From DASVAL01 sp035649575 (GTDB lineage Bacteria; Planctomycetota; UBA1135; UBA2386), in contig DASRJH010000151.1 in assembly GCA_035649575.1 (NCBI GenBank), positions 1 to 24,793 of the forward strand: DNA of 24,793 bases. The letters run 5' to 3'. Under the pieces are notes generated by a model. That model saw nothing but the letters and a program-made list of their open reading frames with translations, searched no databases and was not told the DNA's origin. The translations under genes were made by a program, and so were the position numbers. This document shows, piece by piece, positions 22,079 through 24,793 of the stretch; positions within the stretch are counted from its first letter, which is position 1; every line of letters starts with the position of its first letter.

Positions 22079-22957
22079 GTGGCCCGTTCCCCTGATGTGT
22101 TCGAGGAGGTCGTGCGCCTGCGCCGGGAGGGCATCCCGGCGGCCTTGGCGACGATCGTCGGCACGCGCGGCTCGACGCCAGGTCGCACGTCGATGCGCCT
22201 GCTCGTGCTCGCGGACGGCACGTTCCTCGGCACCGTCGGAGGCGGTTGCCTCGAGGCCGAGGTCTACGACACGGCGCTCCAGGTGCTGGCGGACGAGCAG
22301 CCGCGCTCGTTGACGTTCCGGCTCACCGAGCAGGACTCCCCTGACTCGGGTCTCATGTGCGGCGGTGAGGTGACGATCTTCGTGGAACCGATCTCGACCC
22401 CTGCTTTGTGGATCTTCGGCGGCGGTCATGTCAGCAAGTCCCTGTGCCAGGTGGCGAGCCTGGCCGGGTTCTGCACGACGGTCGTCGACGATCGTGCCGA
22501 GTATTGCACCGCGGCGCGCTTCCCGGAGGCCCACGCGACCATGAGCTTGCAGTATGCCGACGCCGTGGCGCGCATGCCGATCCGCCAGAACAGCTACGGC
22601 GTGATCGTCACGCGCGGTCACCGCGAAGACGGCGCGGTGCTCGAGGCACTCGGTCGCCGTTTCGAGCAGGGCAATCGCCTGCGCTTCCTCGGCATGATCG
22701 GCAGCAAGACCAAGCAGGCCCTGCTGTGGAAGCACCTGCGTTCTGTCGGCATCAAAGACGAGTTCCTCGACACCGTGCGAACGCCGATGGGCGCCTGGCT
22801 CGGCGGCCGCAGTCACGAAGAGATCGCGGTCTCGGTGGTCGCCGAACTCATCGCGGTGCGCCGGCTCGGGCACGACCTCGCGAGCACCTGGGAGTCCCGC
22901 CAGAAGCAGAAGGGGCGCCTCGAAGGTGTGCGCGAGCTGCCGGCCGCGGAAGCGTGA
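22079..22957 (+). CDS. XdhC/CoxI family protein (molybdenum-hydroxylase maturation factor)
   Basis: Protein of about 292 residues from GTG 22079 (GTG 22070 is an alternative; neither has a clear ribosome-binding site). The N-terminal XdhC/CoxI domain shows GTRGSTPGRTSMR, GTVGGGCLEAEV and LMCGGEVTIFVEP. The C-terminal Rossmann domain shows WIFGGGHVSKSL, VVDDR, VTRGHREDGAVLEAL, FLGMIGSKTK and the closing SHEEIAVSVVAELIAVR. XdhC binds molybdenum cofactor, promotes its sulphuration and inserts it into xanthine dehydrogenase-type enzymes. No molybdenum hydroxylase, ferredoxin or FAD subunit gene lies in this window, so its client is encoded elsewhere or in unseen flanks. Cytoplasmic. Confidence 0.93.
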   Translation: MARSPDVFEEVVRLRREGIPAALATIVGTRGSTPGRTSMRLLVLADGTFLGTVGGGCLEAEVYDTALQVLADEQPRSLTFRLTEQDSPDSGLMCGGEVTIFVEPISTPALWIFGGGHVSKSLCQVASLAGFCTTVVDDRAEYCTAARFPEAHATMSLQYADAVARMPIRQNSYGVIVTRGHREDGAVLEALGRRFEQGNRLRFLGMIGSKTKQALLWKHLRSVGIKDEFLDTVRTPMGAWLGGRSHEEIAVSVVAELIAVRRLGHDLASTWESRQKQKGRLEGVRELPAAEA

Positions 22958-22984
22958 ACCGCCAGTCCTCGGCGCGTCCTCACG

Positions 22985-23013
22985 TTGTCACGCCGCTGCC
23001 TTGCCTGCATGAT
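22985..23013 (+). promoter_or_regulatory. Possible sigma-70 promoter upstream of the secreted repeat gene
   Basis: TTGTCA (22985-22990), a 17-nt spacer and CATGAT (23008-23013), 32 nt upstream of the ATG at 23046. The -10 overlaps a 13-nt palindrome CTGCATGATGCAG, which could be an operator. Confidence 0.35.
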
Positions 23014-23045
23014 GCAGCCGTGACCATGCGAGATTGCCGCACCGA

Positions 23046-24077
23046 ATGAAGTCGAGACTCTGCTGCGCGCTGCTCGCCCTGGTCTGGGCCCTTCCCGCCG
23101 CAGCGCAGGACGATTGTGTGTTCCTGCACGATGGCACGAAGATCGACGCGGTCCGCGTCGACAGCTACGACGTCTTCAGCCTGCGCTACAGCAAGGGCGG
23201 CAACAACACGGTGGCCGCCGACCAGGTGACCAAGGTCACGCTGGGCAGGTTCGACGACGTCTACCGGCGCGGCCTCGAGGACCCGGTGCTCATGCTCACG
23301 CTGGCTCGCGAGCAGCTCGCGACCAAGAACGCGCTGATCGCGCAACTGGGCTATCTGGGCGTCGCGGCGCGGCTCTTCGACGCGGGAGAACCGGCCAAGG
23401 CCACGGCCGTGCTCGAAGAGTTGCTGAAGGCGATTCCCGACGCCGCGGTGATTCCCGAGCTCTACCGGAGGAAGTTCGAGTACTACACGAGCCTCGGCGA
23501 GCCGGGCGCGCGCGACGCAGCACAGGTTGCGAGGCAATACCAGTCGGCTGCCGTGAGCGGCTCCTGGCCGAGCGGCTTCGTCGCCGAAGCCGAGTTCTTC
23601 CTCGTGCTCGCCGAGCAGGGCGTGGATTTGCGGGACAAGCTGCGAGCCGTCGTCGCGAAGTCGGACGCCCATCCGCTGATCGGCAACCGCGCCCGCATCG
23701 AGCTCGCGCACAGCCTGCGCAAGGCCAGGGACTTCGAAGCAGCGCGCCGCATCTACGACCAAGTGCAGAACCGCGACGGCGTCGACGCGGACTCGCGCGC
23801 GGGTGCGCTGCTCGGACTCGGCCTCTTGTTGCTCGACCAGCAGAAGGCGGCGGACACGGCGGTCTTCAAGCAAGCGCTGCTGCTGTTCCTGCGGGTCCGA
23901 CTCGAGACGCGAGAGGTGCGCGCTGCCCTGCGCGCCGAAGCGCTCTACCACGCGATCGTCGCGGCCGACAAGTGGCGTGGGCCCGAGTACACCTCGATCA
24001 TGGGCCGCTGCCGCCGCCTGCTCCTCGACGAGTTCCCGTCGACGCAATGGGCGAAGCTGGCCAAGGACGGTTTCTGA
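23046..24077 (+). CDS. Secreted helical-repeat (TPR-like) protein
   Basis: Protein of 343 residues with a Sec signal peptide (1-20, cut after LPAAA before QDDC). ATG 23046 is preferred over an in-frame ATG 12 nt upstream because it places the basic residues at the N-terminus of the signal. Residues 21-70 form a small beta domain (VFLHDGTKIDAVRVDSYDVF then DQVTKVTLG) of the type found after signal peptides in other planctomycetal proteins that sense or bind the cell wall; this is inference. From about 80 the chain is all-helical with TPR-like pairs (IAQLGYLGVAARLFDAGEPA; LAHSLRKARDFEAARRIYDQ). Its stop overlaps the possible CTG start of the acyltransferase, so the two may be coupled. Function unknown; a periplasmic scaffold is likely. 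Confidence 0.85.
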   Translation: MKSRLCCALLALVWALPAAAQDDCVFLHDGTKIDAVRVDSYDVFSLRYSKGGNNTVAADQVTKVTLGRFDDVYRRGLEDPVLMLTLAREQLATKNALIAQLGYLGVAARLFDAGEPAKATAVLEELLKAIPDAAVIPELYRRKFEYYTSLGEPGARDAAQVARQYQSAAVSGSWPSGFVAEAEFFLVLAEQGVDLRDKLRAVVAKSDAHPLIGNRARIELAHSLRKARDFEAARRIYDQVQNRDGVDADSRAGALLGLGLLLLDQQKAADTAVFKQALLLFLRVRLETREVRAALRAEALYHAIVAADKWRGPEYTSIMGRCRRLLLDEFPSTQWAKLAKDGF

Positions 24078-24793
24078 AGGCGCTCCGGATCACTGCATGG
24101 CGACGCGGCAAGGGTCACACCCTTGCGGACCCGCCGGGCTTCCTGAACAACCTGTTGTTCTGGCCGTTCTGGTTGTTCTGCCGCCTCGGCGCGCGACTGT
24201 GGTTCCGCCTGCGCATCGAAGGCTCGCCGCCGAAGACAGGCGCCTACGTGCTTGCCGCCAACCACGTGTCCCTGATCGACCCGATCGTGCTCGGCGCTTC
24301 GGTCCGGCGCCGGATCGTGTATCTGATGACCGAGGTGGTCTGGCGGTCGCCGAGGGGCGGCTGGTTCTACCGCTGGATGCGCGCGATCCCGGTCGCCGTG
24401 CGCGGCGGCAATCGCGAAGCCCTGCGGGTTGCGCGCGCGGTGCTGCAGCAGCAGCGTGTCGTCGGCATCTTCCCCGAAGGGGGCCTCAGCCGCGACGGTC
24501 TGCCGATGCTCGGCAGCCCTGGCGCCGTCTCGCTCGTGCTGAACGAGGGCATTCCGATCGTGCCCGTGGCCATCATCGGCGCGGAGCGGGCCCTGCCGCT
24601 CGGCTGCGTGTGGCCACGCCCCTGCCGCATCACGGTGCGCTTCGGCGAACCGATCCTGCCGGCCGCGTTCCATGCGTTGGGCCAGGCCCGCCGCGGCAGA
24701 CTGCAGGCGGCGACCCGGCTGATCATGGAGCGCATCGCCTCGCTGGCTGGTCACCAGTCGCGCGAGGCAATCCTGGCCGCCCACGGCGTGGCC
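24074..24793 (+). CDS. plsC: 1-acyl-sn-glycerol-3-phosphate acyltransferase (PlsC-like), 3' truncated by the window
   Basis: The frame is open to the last base, so about 240 residues are visible and the C-terminus is missing. Motifs of the glycerolipid acyltransferase family are present in order: NHVSLID (block I, the H and D being the catalytic pair), FPEGGLSRDG (block III) and GIPIVPVAIIGAE (block IV). A hydrophobic helix (LLFWPFWLFCRLGARLW) lies before block I, placing the enzyme at the inner membrane, where it acylates lysophosphatidate to phosphatidate. The start is uncertain: no ATG or GTG precedes block I at a sensible distance. CTG 24074 would overlap the upstream stop as CTGA, and TTG 24155 would begin inside the hydrophobic helix. 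I give the CTG as the most upstream plausible start. Related PlsC-type enzymes modify other lipids. Confidence 0.9.
   Translation, partial: MKALRITAWRRGKGHTLADPPGFLNNLLFWPFWLFCRLGARLWFRLRIEGSPPKTGAYVLAANHVSLIDPIVLGASVRRRIVYLMTEVVWRSPRGGWFYRWMRAIPVAVRGGNREALRVARAVLQQQRVVGIFPEGGLSRDGLPMLGSPGAVSLVLNEGIPIVPVAIIGAERALPLGCVWPRPCRITVRFGEPILPAAFHALGQARRGRLQAATRLIMERIASLAGHQSREAILAAHGVA

Overview
The window is very GC-rich and densely coded on both strands. I see no tRNA, rRNA, CRISPR array, transposase, integrase or phage gene. The best guess for the organism is a Planctomycetota-like bacterium, possibly one of the marine or metagenomic lineages. The basis is a giant FG-GAP/VCBS plus ASPIC-UnbV lipoprotein, a secreted repeat protein built on a 'WNGTAWS' motif with a C-terminal module I associate with planctomycetes, secreted and TPR-rich proteins, and many GTG starts. 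This is inference from protein style, with no marker gene to confirm it.

Layout. 1-270: C-terminal end of a penicillin acylase-type hydrolase. 356-4063: two-part FG-GAP/UnbV lipoprotein. 4206-5675 (-): secreted propeller-like repeat protein. 5811-6635: voltage-gated potassium channel. 9694-6646 (-): three-gene ABC exporter operon (membrane-fusion lipoprotein, ATPase, permease) joined by GTGA and ATGA overlaps. 9847-11211: alkaline-phosphatase-superfamily protein, converging on a small YkgJ-type cysteine-cluster protein (11460-11203). 14144-11544 (-): response regulator, groS, groL. 14812-14462 (-): small zinc-ribbon protein with a very acidic tail. 14975-17090: membrane-anchored small protein plus TPR protein. 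17156-20442: five-gene, tightly overlapping operon with a kynureninase-like enzyme, a kynurenine-formamidase-like enzyme, a RidA homologue, an ExbD-like lipoprotein and a HAD phosphatase. 20566-21441: two tandem paralogous three-helix membrane proteins. 21465-22957: SprT-like zinc metalloprotein and an XdhC-family protein. 23046-24793: secreted repeat protein followed by a PlsC-type acyltransferase that runs off the window.

How the genes work together. Three modules are clear. The ABC exporter has its adaptor, ATPase and permease. GroES and GroEL form the chaperonin, with a response regulator upstream in the same direction. The formamidase and kynureninase homologues would convert N-formylkynurenine to kynurenine and then anthranilate, but no tryptophan dioxygenase is in the window. 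The RidA homologue in that operon lacks the catalytic arginine, and the operon continues into a cell-envelope lipoprotein and a phosphatase, so the physiological role may go beyond tryptophan breakdown.

I find no clear-cut new defence or mobile system. The items most worth a second look are the RidA/ExbD-like/HAD extension of the kynurenine-type operon, the tandem three-helix membrane paralogues, the acidic-tailed zinc ribbon, the exactly doubled FG-GAP/UnbV architecture, and a hairpin element that occurs twice in divergent intergenic regions.
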